Both the position numbers and the translations under genes were made by a program. Source: Streptomyces malachitofuscus (GTDB lineage: Bacteria > Actinomycetota > Actinomycetes > Streptomycetales > Streptomycetaceae). Taken from it: a stretch of 64,000 nucleotides of DNA. Of the stretch, positions 40,678 to 49,379 are shown one piece after another; positions within the stretch are counted from its first letter, which is position 1; each line of letters opens with the position of its first letter. Below the pieces are notes generated by a model, which made no database searches, was not told where the DNA came from, and saw only the letters and a list, made by a program, of their open reading frames with translations. The stretch covers positions 109,519 to 173,518 of the forward strand of contig NZ_BMUF01000017.1 of NCBI RefSeq assembly GCF_014650055.1, in the 5' to 3' direction.

Positions 40678-41190
40678 GTGGCCGAGACCACTGCCGAGCA
40701 GCCGCTCGAAGAGCTTGACATCGACAGCTACACCACCGAGTCCGAGGCCCCCGTCGAGGGCGAGTACACCTCGGAGTCCATGGCCTCCCGCTTCGGCGAG
40801 CCCCAGCCGGCCGCCGGCCTGGGCCGCCGCAAGAACGCCATCGCCCGCGTCCGGATCGTCCCGGGCTCCGGCAAGTGGAAGATCAACGGTCGCACCCTCG
40901 AGGACTACTTCCCGAACAAGGTGCACCAGCAGGAAGTCAACGAGCCCTTCAAGGTGCTCGAGCTCGAGGGCCGTTACGACGTCATCGCCCGCATCGCGGG
41001 TGGCGGTGTCTCCGGTCAGGCCGGTGCGCTCCGTCTGGGTGTCGCCCGTGCGCTGAACGAGGCGGACGTCGACAACAACCGCGGCCCGCTGAAGAAGGCC
41101 GGCTTCCTCAAGCGCGACGACCGTGCGGTCGAGCGCAAGAAGGCCGGTCTGAAGAAGGCCCGCAAGGCCCCGCAGTACAGCAAGCGCTAA
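40678..41190 (+). CDS. rpsI: 30S ribosomal protein S9 with acidic N-terminal extension
   Basis: A 170-residue S9, whose C-terminal tail reaches the P site. The core runs from GLGRRKNAIARVRIVPGSGK through SGQAGALRLGVARALNE to the end KKARKAPQYSKR. The first ~40 residues are an acidic extension (EQPLEELDIDSYTTESEAPV) absent from most bacteria. GTG at 40678 follows CTGAGGAGAA. A strong hairpin terminator follows. Confidence 0.98.
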   Translation: MAETTAEQPLEELDIDSYTTESEAPVEGEYTSESMASRFGEPQPAAGLGRRKNAIARVRIVPGSGKWKINGRTLEDYFPNKVHQQEVNEPFKVLELEGRYDVIARIAGGGVSGQAGALRLGVARALNEADVDNNRGPLKKAGFLKRDDRAVERKKAGLKKARKAPQYSKR

Positions 41191-41215
41191 GCACAGGGCG
41201 CTCGCGCGTACTCCG

Positions 41216-41253
41216 AACGCCCCGGCGGCACGCCACAGTGCTGCCGGGGCGTT
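41216..41253 (+). terminator. rpsI terminator
   Basis: AACGCCCCGGCGGCAC (41216-41231) and GTGCTGCCGGGGCGTT (41238-41253) form a 16-bp stem with one mismatch and a 6-base loop, followed by CGTTTATT. It starts 25 bases after the rpsI stop. Confidence 0.9.
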
Positions 41254-41555
41254 CGTTTATTCACTGCCGTGGGCGTATAACGGCACAAGGCGCTCAAACG
41301 CTAATGTGATCGAATGGTCGGGTGTCGCCGTGCCCGCGCACGCGCCCGCTGCCGCCGCTGCGGCGTGCGGGCGGGTTCGGGAACGGTGCGGGTCCGGAGC
41401 CGCGGATCCGCATTCGTATGACGACCGTCGAACACATCACAAGCTTCGTCAGTGGCACAACCGTCGGCCGTACGGCCGGGTCCAACGCCTCGGCAGGACC
41501 CTGGTGACGGGGCTCTGGCTCGGCTGTCGATACTGACGCATCCTCAGGAGGACAA
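41254..41555 (+). other. Gene-free leader of glmM
   Basis: About 300 bases without a credible gene. A short frame here is Arg/His-rich and has no family look. The glmM promoter must lie here; no clear -35/-10 pair is identified. The glmM ribosome site AGGAGGACAA is at its end. Confidence 0.4.
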
Positions 41556-42914
41556 GTGGGACGACTCTTCGGCACGGACGGCGTGCGCGGTGTCGCCAAC
41601 GCGGACCTGACGGCGGAGATGGCGCTCGGCCTGTCCGTCGCCGCGGCGCACGTGCTGGCCGAGGCGGGCACGTTCGAAGGGCACCGGCCCACCGCGGTGG
41701 TCGGGCGTGATCCGCGAGCCTCCGGGGAGTTCCTCGAGGCCGCCGTCGTCGCGGGCCTCGCGAGCGCGGGCGTGGACGTCCTGCGCGTCGGTGTGCTGCC
41801 GACGCCGGCGGTGGCCCACCTCACCGGCGCGCTCGGCGCCGACCTCGGTGTGATGCTCTCCGCCAGCCACAACGCCATGCCGGACAACGGCATCAAGTTC
41901 TTCGCCCGCGGCGGTCACAAGCTCGCCGACGAGCTGGAGGACCGGATCGAGTCCGTGTACGAGGAGCACCGCACCGGGGCGCCCTGGGACCGCCCGACCG
42001 GCGCGGGCGTCGGCCGCGTGCGGGACTACGAGGAAGGGCTGGACAGGTACGTCGCCCACCTCGTCGGCGTGCTCCCGAACCGGTTGGACGGTCTGCGGAT
42101 CGTCCTCGACGAGGCGCACGGCGCCGCCGCGAAGGTCTCGCCGGAGGCGTTCACGCGGGCCGGGGCCGAGGTCGTCACCATCGGTGCGGAGCCGGACGGG
42201 CTGAACATCAACGACGGGTGCGGCTCGACGCACCTCGACCAGCTGAAGGCCGCGGTCGTCGAGCACGGGGCGGCGCTGGGTATCGCGCACGACGGTGACG
42301 CCGACCGGTGCCTGGCCGTGGACCACACCGGTGAGGAGGTCGACGGCGACCAGATCCTCGCGGTGCTGGCGCTGGCGATGCGGGAGCGGTCCGCACTGCG
42401 GTCCGACACCGTGGTCGCGACGGTGATGTCCAACCTCGGTTTCAAGCTCGCCATGGAGCGGGAGGGGATCCGGCTGGTGCAGACCGCGGTCGGTGACCGG
42501 TATGTGCTGGAGGAGATGAAGGACAAGGACTACGCCCTCGGCGGCGAGCAGTCCGGGCACGTCATCATCCTCGACCACGCGACGACGGGTGACGGCACGC
42601 TGACCGGTCTGCTGCTGGCGGCGCGGGTCGCCGGGACCGGGCGTACGCTGCGGGACCTGGCCTCGGTGATGGAGCGGCTCCCGCAGGTGCTCATCAACGT
42701 GCCGGACGTGGACAAGTCCCGGGTGAAGACGTCGGCGGAACTGGCGGCGGCGGTCGGTGAGGCGGAGCGCGAGCTGGGGGCTACGGGGCGTGTGCTTCTG
42801 CGGCCCTCGGGGACGGAGCCGCTGGTCCGCGTCATGGTCGAGGCGGCGGACATCGACCAGGCCCGCTCGGTGGCGGGGCGTCTGGCGGACGCGGTGAAGT
42901 CGGCGCTGGGCTAG
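41556..42914 (+). CDS. glmM: Phosphoglucosamine mutase
   Basis: A 452-residue enzyme that interconverts glucosamine 6-phosphate and 1-phosphate on the way to UDP-GlcNAc and peptidoglycan. The N-terminus GRLFGTDGVRGVANADLT, the active-site phosphoserine in MLSASHNAMPDNGIKFF, the metal loop AHDGDADRCLAVD, the sugar loop GGEQSGHVI and the phosphate-binding RPSGTEPLVRVMVE are all intact. GTG at 41556 has a strong AGGAGG. The pathway partner glmS is 3.4 kb downstream. Confidence 0.97.
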   Translation: MGRLFGTDGVRGVANADLTAEMALGLSVAAAHVLAEAGTFEGHRPTAVVGRDPRASGEFLEAAVVAGLASAGVDVLRVGVLPTPAVAHLTGALGADLGVMLSASHNAMPDNGIKFFARGGHKLADELEDRIESVYEEHRTGAPWDRPTGAGVGRVRDYEEGLDRYVAHLVGVLPNRLDGLRIVLDEAHGAAAKVSPEAFTRAGAEVVTIGAEPDGLNINDGCGSTHLDQLKAAVVEHGAALGIAHDGDADRCLAVDHTGEEVDGDQILAVLALAMRERSALRSDTVVATVMSNLGFKLAMEREGIRLVQTAVGDRYVLEEMKDKDYALGGEQSGHVIILDHATTGDGTLTGLLLAARVAGTGRTLRDLASVMERLPQVLINVPDVDKSRVKTSAELAAAVGEAERELGATGRVLLRPSGTEPLVRVMVEAADIDQARSVAGRLADAVKSALG

Positions 42915-42935
42915 CGGCTGGCCGCGGGTCGGGGT

Positions 42936-43134
42936 GTATGCCTGCGGCGCCACTGTCCCTGCGGTGGGGGTGCGCGTAGCGCCCACGGTGGGTGGGTGGT
43001 GCGGGGCCGGGGCGGGGGTGTCCGTCCTCGGACTGGCGCGACTGTGCTTGTTGGTGGGGGTGGGCGGCGCGGACGCGCCAGCCACTGCGGGCGAACACCC
43101 CCACCCCGCCCCCTCCCCGCCGCAGGCGGCATAC
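42936..43134. repeat. Imperfect long inverted repeat between convergent genes
   Basis: Nested arms are CTGGCGCG (43033-43040) with CGCGCCAG (43074-43081), GGGGCGGGGGTGT (43009-43021) with ACACCCCCACCCCGCCCC (43095-43112), and GTATGCC...TGCGGCG (from 42936) with the complement ending 43134. The left side carries about 50 extra bases between arms. It lies between glmM and the convergent DUF389 gene and may act as a two-way terminator. Confidence 0.65.
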
Positions 43135-43193
43135 CCGCGCCCACCGCGATCCGCGCTCCGCTTCCCGGACCCGTCCGCCGGGCTCGGAAACCG

Positions 43194-44141
43194 TCACGCC
43201 ACGCCACGCCTGCGCAGCCGTTCGTGCTGCCTGGACCAGAGCCCCTTCTGCGTCAGCAGCGTCAGCGTCCCCGCGAGAGTGATGCCCAACAGGTTGAGCA
43301 GGAGCTGTTCGGTGGAGCCCCACGTCTGCACCGTGTTCCCGTAACTCAGCGCCACGGCGGCGTTCGCGGCGGCCGGCACCGTCGTCACCGAGATGGCGAC
43401 CCCCACCAGCGCACCCGACTTCGCGGAGGTCAGCGAGAGCGTGCCGGCCACGCCCGCCAGCACCGCCACCACGAAGGAGAACCAGTCGGGTGCGTACACG
43501 AAGCCGGTCTGCGGCCGTTCGCCCTTCAACTGCTCCTCGGTGAACAGCCCGACCGCGTCCATGAACAGGCTGAAGCCCACCGTCAGCGCCATCGCCACCG
43601 CGAACCCCACCAGCAGCGCGATCAACGACCGCAGTGCGAGCCGGGGCCGGCGCTGCACCACCGCCGTGGAGATGCCGGCCAGCGGGCCGAACTCCGGGCC
43701 CACCGCCATCGCCCCCACGATCAGAATCGCGTTGTCCAGCACCACACCGCATGCGGCGATCATGGTCGCCAGCGTGAGGAACGCCAGGTAGGTGACCGAG
43801 AGGGTCGACTCCTCGTGGGTCGCGTCGGTCAGGTGCTCCCACAGCACCGCGTCCGCGCTCTCGCCCGGCGCGTCCCTCTCCGCCCGGTCCGCGCGCTCCG
43901 ACAGCGACAGACCGACGTTCTCCACGGCGATCGAACCGTTCCTGTCCAGCCCCAGCTGCTGCAGCCCGCTGAGCAGTCCGTCGCCGGCCTCCCGCGCCAC
44001 GTCGCACATCACGACGTCCCCGGCGGGATCGCGGGCGGCGCCCGGCAGCACACACAGATGCGTGGTCCCGATCGTCCCCTGGATCAGTCGGACCACGTCA
44101 TCCGTCTGTTCGGCCGGTGTGATCAGGCGCAGGTGCAGCAT
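43194..44141 (-). CDS. DUF389 integral membrane protein
   Basis: A 315-residue protein. A soluble head of about 110 residues (LHLRLITPAEQTDDVVRLIQ, VMCDVAREAGDGLLSGLQQL) is followed by the DUF389 membrane region with about six helices (TLATMIAACGVVLDNAILIV, VGAMAVGPEFGPLAGISTAV, ALLVGFAVAMALTVGFSLFM, SAKSGALVGVAISVTTVPA). The family has no proven function; transport is only a guess. The ATG at 44141 lacks a ribosome site, and TACGCT on the coding strand ends 6 bases before it. Confidence 0.88.
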   Translation of the reverse strand: MLHLRLITPAEQTDDVVRLIQGTIGTTHLCVLPGAARDPAGDVVMCDVAREAGDGLLSGLQQLGLDRNGSIAVENVGLSLSERADRAERDAPGESADAVLWEHLTDATHEESTLSVTYLAFLTLATMIAACGVVLDNAILIVGAMAVGPEFGPLAGISTAVVQRRPRLALRSLIALLVGFAVAMALTVGFSLFMDAVGLFTEEQLKGERPQTGFVYAPDWFSFVVAVLAGVAGTLSLTSAKSGALVGVAISVTTVPAAANAAVALSYGNTVQTWGSTEQLLLNLLGITLAGTLTLLTQKGLWSRQHERLRRRGVA

Positions 44142-44226
44142 GGCGGCAGCGTAGCGGCCGGGCAGGCGCGGCAATGGAGTTCTTGAGACGCCGCATCCGC
44201 GGCCCGAGTCCCCCGGTCGCGGAGAT

Positions 44227-45216
44227 TCACAGCTTGCGCAGGCTGAGGCGCTGGACCTTGTGGTCCGGGCCCTTGCGCAGAACCAGAGTGGCCCGGCCCC
44301 GCGTCGGCGCGATGTTCTCCACCAGGTTCGGCTTGTTGATGGTGCGCCACATCGTGCGCGCGTAGTCGAGCGCCTCCTCCTCCGACACCTGGGTGTACCT
44401 GCGGAAGTACGAGGAGGGGTCCTGGAACGCGGTCTCACGCAGCCGCTTGAAGCGGTGCAGGTACCAGCGCTCGATGTCCTCCGTGCGGGCATCGACGTAG
44501 ACGCTGAAGTCGAAGTAGTCGGCGAGCCCCACGCGGGTCCGGCCGTCCTGGCCGGGCAGGGCCGGCTGGAGGACGTTGAGCCCCTCGACGATCAGGATGT
44601 CCGGGCGGCGCACGGTGAGCTTCTCGCCGGGGACGATGTCGTAGATGAGGTGGGAGTAGACGGGGGCCGTGACCTCGCTCTTGCCCGCCTTGATGTCGGC
44701 GACGAATCGGGTGAGCGCCCGGCGGTCGTAGGACTCGGGGAAGCCCTTGCGCGACATCAGGCCGCGTTCCTGGAGCTCCTTGGTCGGCAGCAGGAACCCG
44801 TCCGTGGTGACCAGCTCCACGCGCGGGTGCTCCGGCCAGCGGGACAGCAGGGCGCGCAGCAGCCGGGCCACCGTGGACTTGCCGACGGCCACGGAACCGG
44901 CGACCCCTATGACGAAGGGCGTGCCCGACTGGGACCCCTGCTCGCCGAGGAACGTGTTCAGCGCGCCCCGCAGGCCGTCGGTGGCGCCGACGTAGAGGTT
45001 GAGCAGCCGGGAGAGCGGCAGGTAGATGTCCCGCACCTCGTCGAGGTCGATGACGTCGCCGAGGCCGCGCAGCCGCTCGACCTCGGCCGCCGACAGCGGC
45101 AGCGGGGTCTTGTCGCGCAGCGCGCTCCACTCGGCGCGGGTGAGGTCGACGTAGGGAGTCGCCTCCGGCCGCTGCCGGTGGGCGCTCCGGGGCATCGAGG
45201 AGACCGGAGAGATCAC
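44227..45216 (-). CDS. coaA: Type I pantothenate kinase
   Basis: A 329-residue kinase for the first step of coenzyme A synthesis. The N-terminus TPYVDLTRAEWSALRDKTPL, Walker A GVAGSVAVGKSTVARLL, LVTTDGFLLPTKELQERGLM, KGFPESYDRRALTRFVADIK and the C-terminal TLVLRKGPDHKVQRLSLRKL are typical. The GTG at 45216 or an ATG seven codons later (at 45195) could be the start; neither has a clear ribosome site. It is divergent from a lipoprotein gene. Confidence 0.95.
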   Translation of the reverse strand: MISPVSSMPRSAHRQRPEATPYVDLTRAEWSALRDKTPLPLSAAEVERLRGLGDVIDLDEVRDIYLPLSRLLNLYVGATDGLRGALNTFLGEQGSQSGTPFVIGVAGSVAVGKSTVARLLRALLSRWPEHPRVELVTTDGFLLPTKELQERGLMSRKGFPESYDRRALTRFVADIKAGKSEVTAPVYSHLIYDIVPGEKLTVRRPDILIVEGLNVLQPALPGQDGRTRVGLADYFDFSVYVDARTEDIERWYLHRFKRLRETAFQDPSSYFRRYTQVSEEEALDYARTMWRTINKPNLVENIAPTRGRATLVLRKGPDHKVQRLSLRKL

Positions 45217-45415
45217 AGTCCATTGTTAACGGAGTTCGAACGGGGCGACAGGTGGGCTGCGTCACGTACGGAGCCGTCCGGGATCACGTGGCTGTCACGG
45301 TCGCATACCGGGTGATCACCTGGTGATCTTCTGTGCGGCGGCTGTGTGCGAGATCCGCTTACAGTGCGCGCAACGTGATGCGGATTCCTCCGCACCTTCG
45401 AGAAAGAGTTCCCAC

Positions 45416-46192
45416 GTGAGAACCATCGCCGTCCGCCGTACCGTGCTCGCCGCCTCCGCCGCCGCGTTCGCCCTCCTGGTCACCGCCTGCGGTGGCGCCG
45501 AGGACAAGGCCGACGACAGCAAGGGCAAGACGGAGTCGAGCGCCTCCGCCGCGCCGGCGGCCAAGGCGCTCACCGCCGCCGAACTGGAGAAGGCCGCGCT
45601 GGCGCAGGCGGACGTCAAGGACGGCAAGGTGACGAAGGTGCTCGCCGCGGACGACATCGCCGCCGACAAGGTCAAGGCGAAGGACGCGGCCTGCCAGCCG
45701 CTCGCCCACCTGCAGATGGGCGTGCCCGCCGGCTCGCCGGCCGCCACCGTGAAGCGGTCCTGGACGGGCGAGCCGGAGAAGCCGGCCGCGGGGGCCAGCA
45801 CCGATGAGGCCCTCCTTGCCGGACTCGGTGCGGAAAAGATGATCATCACGCTCGCCTCCTACGAGGACGGTGGCGCCGAGCAGGTCATCAAGGACGTGGA
45901 CGCCGCTGCCGGCAAGTGCGCCGGAGGCTTCACCTACGACGCCATGGGTGAGCCGTTCAAGATCCTTTCGGCCGAGAAGACCGAGGCGCCCGGCGGCGCC
46001 GACGAGGCGGTCGCGGTCACGGCGGTCCTGGCCGCGGAGGAGGACATGAAGACGCCCATGAAGCTGGTCGTCGCACGCAAGGGCGCCACCGTCGCCTCCT
46101 TCACCGTGACCAACTTCGCCGCCGCCATCACCGGTGAGGACTTCGACTTCCCGACGGCGGTCTCCGACGCCCAGCTCGGCAAGCTCGGCTGA
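45416..46192 (+). CDS. Secreted lipoprotein of unknown function
   Basis: A 258-residue lipoprotein. The signal (RTIAVRRTVLAASAAAFALL) ends in the lipobox VTAC, with the Cys followed by GGAEDK. The first part of the mature protein is Ala/Lys/Glu-rich. A globular part contains two Cys (DAACQPLAHLQMG, AAGKCAGGFTYD) and ends VTNFAAAITGEDFDFPTAV. This resembles common Streptomyces extracytoplasmic proteins. The GTG at 45416 has GAGAAAGAG upstream. A strong terminator follows. Confidence 0.85.
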   Translation: MRTIAVRRTVLAASAAAFALLVTACGGAEDKADDSKGKTESSASAAPAAKALTAAELEKAALAQADVKDGKVTKVLAADDIAADKVKAKDAACQPLAHLQMGVPAGSPAATVKRSWTGEPEKPAAGASTDEALLAGLGAEKMIITLASYEDGGAEQVIKDVDAAAGKCAGGFTYDAMGEPFKILSAEKTEAPGGADEAVAVTAVLAAEEDMKTPMKLVVARKGATVASFTVTNFAAAITGEDFDFPTAVSDAQLGKLG

Positions 46193-46207
46193 CGCTCCCC
46201 GCGTTCT

Positions 46208-46238
46208 TTCCCACCGGTGCCTCGTGCACCGGTGGGAA
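46208..46238 (+). terminator. Lipoprotein-gene terminator
   Basis: TTCCCACCGGTGC (46208-46220) pairs with GCACCGGTGGGAA (46226-46238), a perfect 13-bp stem, loop CTCGT, followed by TTTCCG. It starts 15 bases after the stop. Confidence 0.9.
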
Positions 46239-46299
46239 TTTCCGATTTCGGGTACGCAGCGGCCCTTTCCGGCTGCTGACGGACCGTAGGCTGCCGGGC

Positions 46300-48147
46300 A
46301 TGTGCGGAATCGTGGGATACGTGGGGCCGCAGTCGGCGCTGGACGTCGTGACGGCCGGACTGAAGCGACTGGAGTACCGGGGCTACGACTCGGCGGGCGT
46401 CGCCGTGCAGGCCGACGGGGGACTGGCCACGGCGAAGAAGGCCGGGAAGCTGGTCAATCTGGAGAAGGAGCTGGCCGACCGGCCGCTGCCGGCCGCGACG
46501 ACCGGGATCGGACACACCCGCTGGGCCACGCACGGCGGTCCGACCGATGCCAACGCCCATCCGCACATCGACAACGCGGGCCGGGTCGCCGTCGTCCACA
46601 ACGGCATCATCGAGAACTTCGCCGCCCTGCGTGAGGAGCTGGCCGAGCGCGGTCACGAGCTGCGCTCCGAGACGGACACCGAGGTCGTCGCCCATCTGCT
46701 GGCCGAGGAGTTCTCCGCCTGCGCCGACCTCGCCGAGGCGATGCGGCTGGTGTGCCGGCGGCTGGAGGGTGCCTTCACCCTGGTCGCCGTGCACGCCGAC
46801 GAGCCGGACGTGGTCGTCGGCGCGCGCCGCAACTCGCCGCTGGTGGTCGGCGTGGGGGACGGGGAGGCGTTCCTCGCCTCCGATGTCGCCGCCTTCATCG
46901 CGCACACCCGCGAGGCGATCGAGCTGGGCCAGGACCAGGTGGTCGAGCTGCGCCGGGACGCCGTCACCGTCACCGGCTTCGACGGCGCCGCGGCCGACGT
47001 CCGCGAGTACCACGTCGACTGGGACGCCTCCGCCGCCGAGAAGGGCGGCTACGACTACTTCATGCTCAAGGAGATCGCCGAGCAGCCGAAGGCGGTCGCC
47101 GACACCCTGCTGGGCCGCATCGACGGGTCGGGCTCGCTGACGCTGGACGAGGTCCGGATCCCGGCGGGCGTGCTGCGCGAGGTCGACAAGGTCGTCATCG
47201 TCGCCTGCGGTACGGCCTTCCACGCCGGGCTGATCGCCAAGTACGCCATCGAGCACTGGACGCGGATCCCGTGCGAGGTGGAGCTGGCGAGCGAGTTCCG
47301 TTACCGGGACCCGATCCTCGACCAGCAGACCCTGGTCATCGCCATCTCGCAGTCCGGCGAGACCATGGACACGCTGATGGCGCTGCGGCACGCCCGCGAG
47401 CAGGGCGCGCACGTCCTGGCGATCTGCAACACCAACGGCTCCACCATCCCGCGCGAGTCGGACGCGGTGCTGTACACGCACGCCGGGCCGGAGGTCGCGG
47501 TCGCCTCGACCAAGGCGTTCCTGACCCAGCTGGTCGCCTGCTATCTGGTCGCGCTGTACCTGGGCCAGGTGCGCGGCACCAAGTGGGCCGACGAGATCCG
47601 TGCGGTGGTGCGGGACCTGTCCTCGATCGCCGGTGCGGTGGACCGGGTCCTGGAGACCATGGAGCCGGTGCGGGAACTGGCCCGGTCGCTGGCGGGGAAG
47701 AACACCGTGCTGTTCCTGGGCCGGCACGTGGGCTACCCGGTGGCGTTGGAAGGGGCGCTGAAACTGAAGGAGCTCGCCTACATGCACGCGGAGGGCTTCG
47801 CGGCGGGCGAGCTGAAGCACGGGCCGATCGCGCTGATCGAGGACGATCTGCCGGTGGTGGTGGTCGTCCCGTCGCCGAGGGGCCGGTCCGTCCTCCACGA
47901 CAAGATCGTCTCCAACATCCAGGAGATCCGGGCGCGCGGTGCGCGGACGATCGTCATCGCGGAGGAGGGCGACGAGGCGGTGGTGCCGTACGCGGATCAC
48001 CTGGTCCGGATCCCGGTGACCCCGACGCTGCTCCAGCCGCTGGTGGCGACGGTGCCGTTGCAGGTGTTCGCGTGCGAGCTGGCGACCGCCCGGGGCAACG
48101 AGGTGGACCAGCCGCGCAATCTGGCCAAGTCGGTGACGGTGGAGTAG
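46300..48147 (+). CDS. glmS: Glutamine-fructose-6-phosphate aminotransferase (isomerizing)
   Basis: A 615-residue enzyme that makes glucosamine 6-phosphate, feeding glmM. The N-terminal Ntn glutaminase has the nucleophile Cys2 (MCGIVGYVG), GYDSAGVAV and HTRWATHGGPTDANAHPH. The two SIS sugar isomerase domains show IVACGTAFHAGLIAKYAIEH, ISQSGETMDTLMALRHAREQ and FLGRHVGYPVALEGALKLKE. The end VDQPRNLAKSVTVE is canonical. No Shine-Dalgarno; TAGGCT (46287-46292) ends 7 bases before the ATG, implying a leaderless mRNA. No glmS ribozyme is visible. Confidence 0.97.
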   Translation: MCGIVGYVGPQSALDVVTAGLKRLEYRGYDSAGVAVQADGGLATAKKAGKLVNLEKELADRPLPAATTGIGHTRWATHGGPTDANAHPHIDNAGRVAVVHNGIIENFAALREELAERGHELRSETDTEVVAHLLAEEFSACADLAEAMRLVCRRLEGAFTLVAVHADEPDVVVGARRNSPLVVGVGDGEAFLASDVAAFIAHTREAIELGQDQVVELRRDAVTVTGFDGAAADVREYHVDWDASAAEKGGYDYFMLKEIAEQPKAVADTLLGRIDGSGSLTLDEVRIPAGVLREVDKVVIVACGTAFHAGLIAKYAIEHWTRIPCEVELASEFRYRDPILDQQTLVIAISQSGETMDTLMALRHAREQGAHVLAICNTNGSTIPRESDAVLYTHAGPEVAVASTKAFLTQLVACYLVALYLGQVRGTKWADEIRAVVRDLSSIAGAVDRVLETMEPVRELARSLAGKNTVLFLGRHVGYPVALEGALKLKELAYMHAEGFAAGELKHGPIALIEDDLPVVVVVPSPRGRSVLHDKIVSNIQEIRARGARTIVIAEEGDEAVVPYADHLVRIPVTPTLLQPLVATVPLQVFACELATARGNEVDQPRNLAKSVTVE

Positions 48148-48183
48148 GCGGCGGTCCCACCGGGGTCCGGTCCGGGGGCGGGT

Positions 48184-48753
48184 GTGCGGCCGCGGGACAC
48201 GGTGGTGAAGGATGGAGCCGTGGAACAGGCGGAACAGGAAGAATCCCGGGAACCGCGGCGGCGGACTCTTCGCAGGGCGTTCACTCCGATGCGGGTGGCG
48301 GTGGCCGGGCTCGCCGCGGCGGCTCTGGTGTCCGCTGTCCTGGTGGTGGACTCCCACCGCATCGACTCCGCGCCGCGGGGCGGGGACCCGAAGTGTTCCG
48401 ACGTCGTGGACCGGCTGCCCGAGAAGGCCGGCGACCGGTCGCGGGACTGGGCCCTCGGGGACGGTGTCGCCTCCTGGGGCGACCGCTCGCTGGTGCTCCG
48501 CTGCGGAGTCGCCGAACTCCAGCCCAACGTGAACCTCTGTGTGACGGCCGACGGGGTCGACTGGGTGCTGGACGAGGACCGGCTGAAGGCGGACGGGGTG
48601 AGCGTGCTCACCACCTACGGGCGCTCCCCGGCGGTGGAGGTCACCTACGACGGCCCGCGACAGGACGTCGGCGGCATCCTCGTCGAGCTGAACGGTTCCG
48701 TGGAGCCGATTCCGCAGCAGCGCAAATGTGTCGGGGTCGGCGACATCCTGTAG
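48184..48753 (+). CDS. DUF3515-like secreted/membrane-anchored protein
   Basis: Up to 189 residues. One N-terminal membrane helix (VAVAGLAAAALVSAVLVV) precedes a domain with the DUF3515 pattern: CSDVVDRLPEKAG, VASWGDRSLVLRCGVAELQP, DGVDWVLDEDRL and TTYGRSPAVEVTYDGP, with conserved Cys residues. GTG at 48184 is one possible start; GTG codons about 20-40 bases later are equally plausible. It sits between glmS and acpS, as a probable wall- or envelope-associated protein of unknown role. Confidence 0.75.
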   Translation: MRPRDTVVKDGAVEQAEQEESREPRRRTLRRAFTPMRVAVAGLAAAALVSAVLVVDSHRIDSAPRGGDPKCSDVVDRLPEKAGDRSRDWALGDGVASWGDRSLVLRCGVAELQPNVNLCVTADGVDWVLDEDRLKADGVSVLTTYGRSPAVEVTYDGPRQDVGGILVELNGSVEPIPQQRKCVGVGDIL

Positions 48754-48796
48754 GGGTTTCGCGGGCCGGTCCGGCGGGTCGCCGTAGGGTTCCCGT

Positions 48797-49168
48797 ATGA
48801 GCATCATCGGAGTCGGGATCGACGTGGCCGAGGTCGAGCGTTTCGCGGCGTCCATGGAGCGGACGCCCGGACTGGCCCGGCGGCTCTTCCTGGAGAGCGA
48901 ACTGCTGCTGCCCAGCGGTGAGCGGCGCGGTGTCGCCTCCCTCGCCGCGCGGTTCGCCGCCAAGGAGGCGCTGGCCAAGGCGCTCGGGGCGCCCGCGGGG
49001 CTGTACTGGACCGACGCCGAGGTGTGGTGCGAGGACAGCGGGCAGCCGCGGCTGCGGGTCAAGGGGACGGTCGCCGCCCGCGCCGCCGAACTGGGGGTGC
49101 GGTCCTGGCACGTGTCGCTCAGTCACGACGCCGGGGTGGCCTCGGCGGTCGTCGTCGCGGAAGGGTGA
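48797..49168 (+). CDS. acpS: Holo-[acyl-carrier-protein] synthase
   Basis: A 123-residue phosphopantetheinyl transferase that converts apo-ACP to holo-ACP with CoA. The two metal/CoA motifs are present: IIGVGIDVAEVERF (GxD) and FAAKEALAKALGAP (FxxKEAxxKA). The C-terminal HVSLSHDAGVASAVVVAE is typical. TAGGGT ends 6 bases before the ATG and there is no ribosome site, so the mRNA may be leaderless. Confidence 0.95.
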   Translation: MSIIGVGIDVAEVERFAASMERTPGLARRLFLESELLLPSGERRGVASLAARFAAKEALAKALGAPAGLYWTDAEVWCEDSGQPRLRVKGTVAARAAELGVRSWHVSLSHDAGVASAVVVAEG

Positions 49169-49173
49169 GACCG

Positions 49174-49296
49174 GTGTTCGCCTTCCCCGGGGTCGGGGTG
49201 GATGTGCCGGTATGGGGCGATGTGTTCCTCGTCGTGGCCGCCGTGCTCACCATCGTCTTCACCCTCGTACGCTTGGTACGGCACCGCCGTCGATGA
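49174..49296 (+). CDS. Small single-helix membrane protein
   Basis: A 40-residue frame from GTG 49174: a short head (MFAFPGVGVDVPVWGD), one hydrophobic helix (VFLVVAAVLTIVFTLVRLV) and a basic end RHRRR. GAAGGGTGAG lies just upstream, overlapping the acpS stop, so coupling is possible. It precedes the sigma factor gene by 83 bp. No family is recognised; it could be chance. Confidence 0.4.
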   Translation: MFAFPGVGVDVPVWGDVFLVVAAVLTIVFTLVRLVRHRRR

Positions 49297-49379
49297 CTCC
49301 CGTGCGTGTATCGGCCGGACGGGGGTAGACGCGAGGAGCCGGTGCCCGGAGCGGGGCCGATCCACGAGGAGGGGTGACT

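Noticed and set aside
41306..41536. Small gene between rpsI and glmM
   Set aside because: The 76-codon frame is Arg/His-rich, has no ribosome site and reads through the likely promoter region of glmM.
46200..46300. glmS ribozyme upstream of glmS
   Set aside because: The only structure is a simple terminator hairpin, and the gene appears leaderless; there is no room for the ribozyme core.
45934..49062. Leftward open frame of about 1040 codons across glmS and neighbours
   Set aside because: High-GC codon bias on the true strand leaves the opposite strand open. The translation has no recognisable family and crosses well-supported genes.
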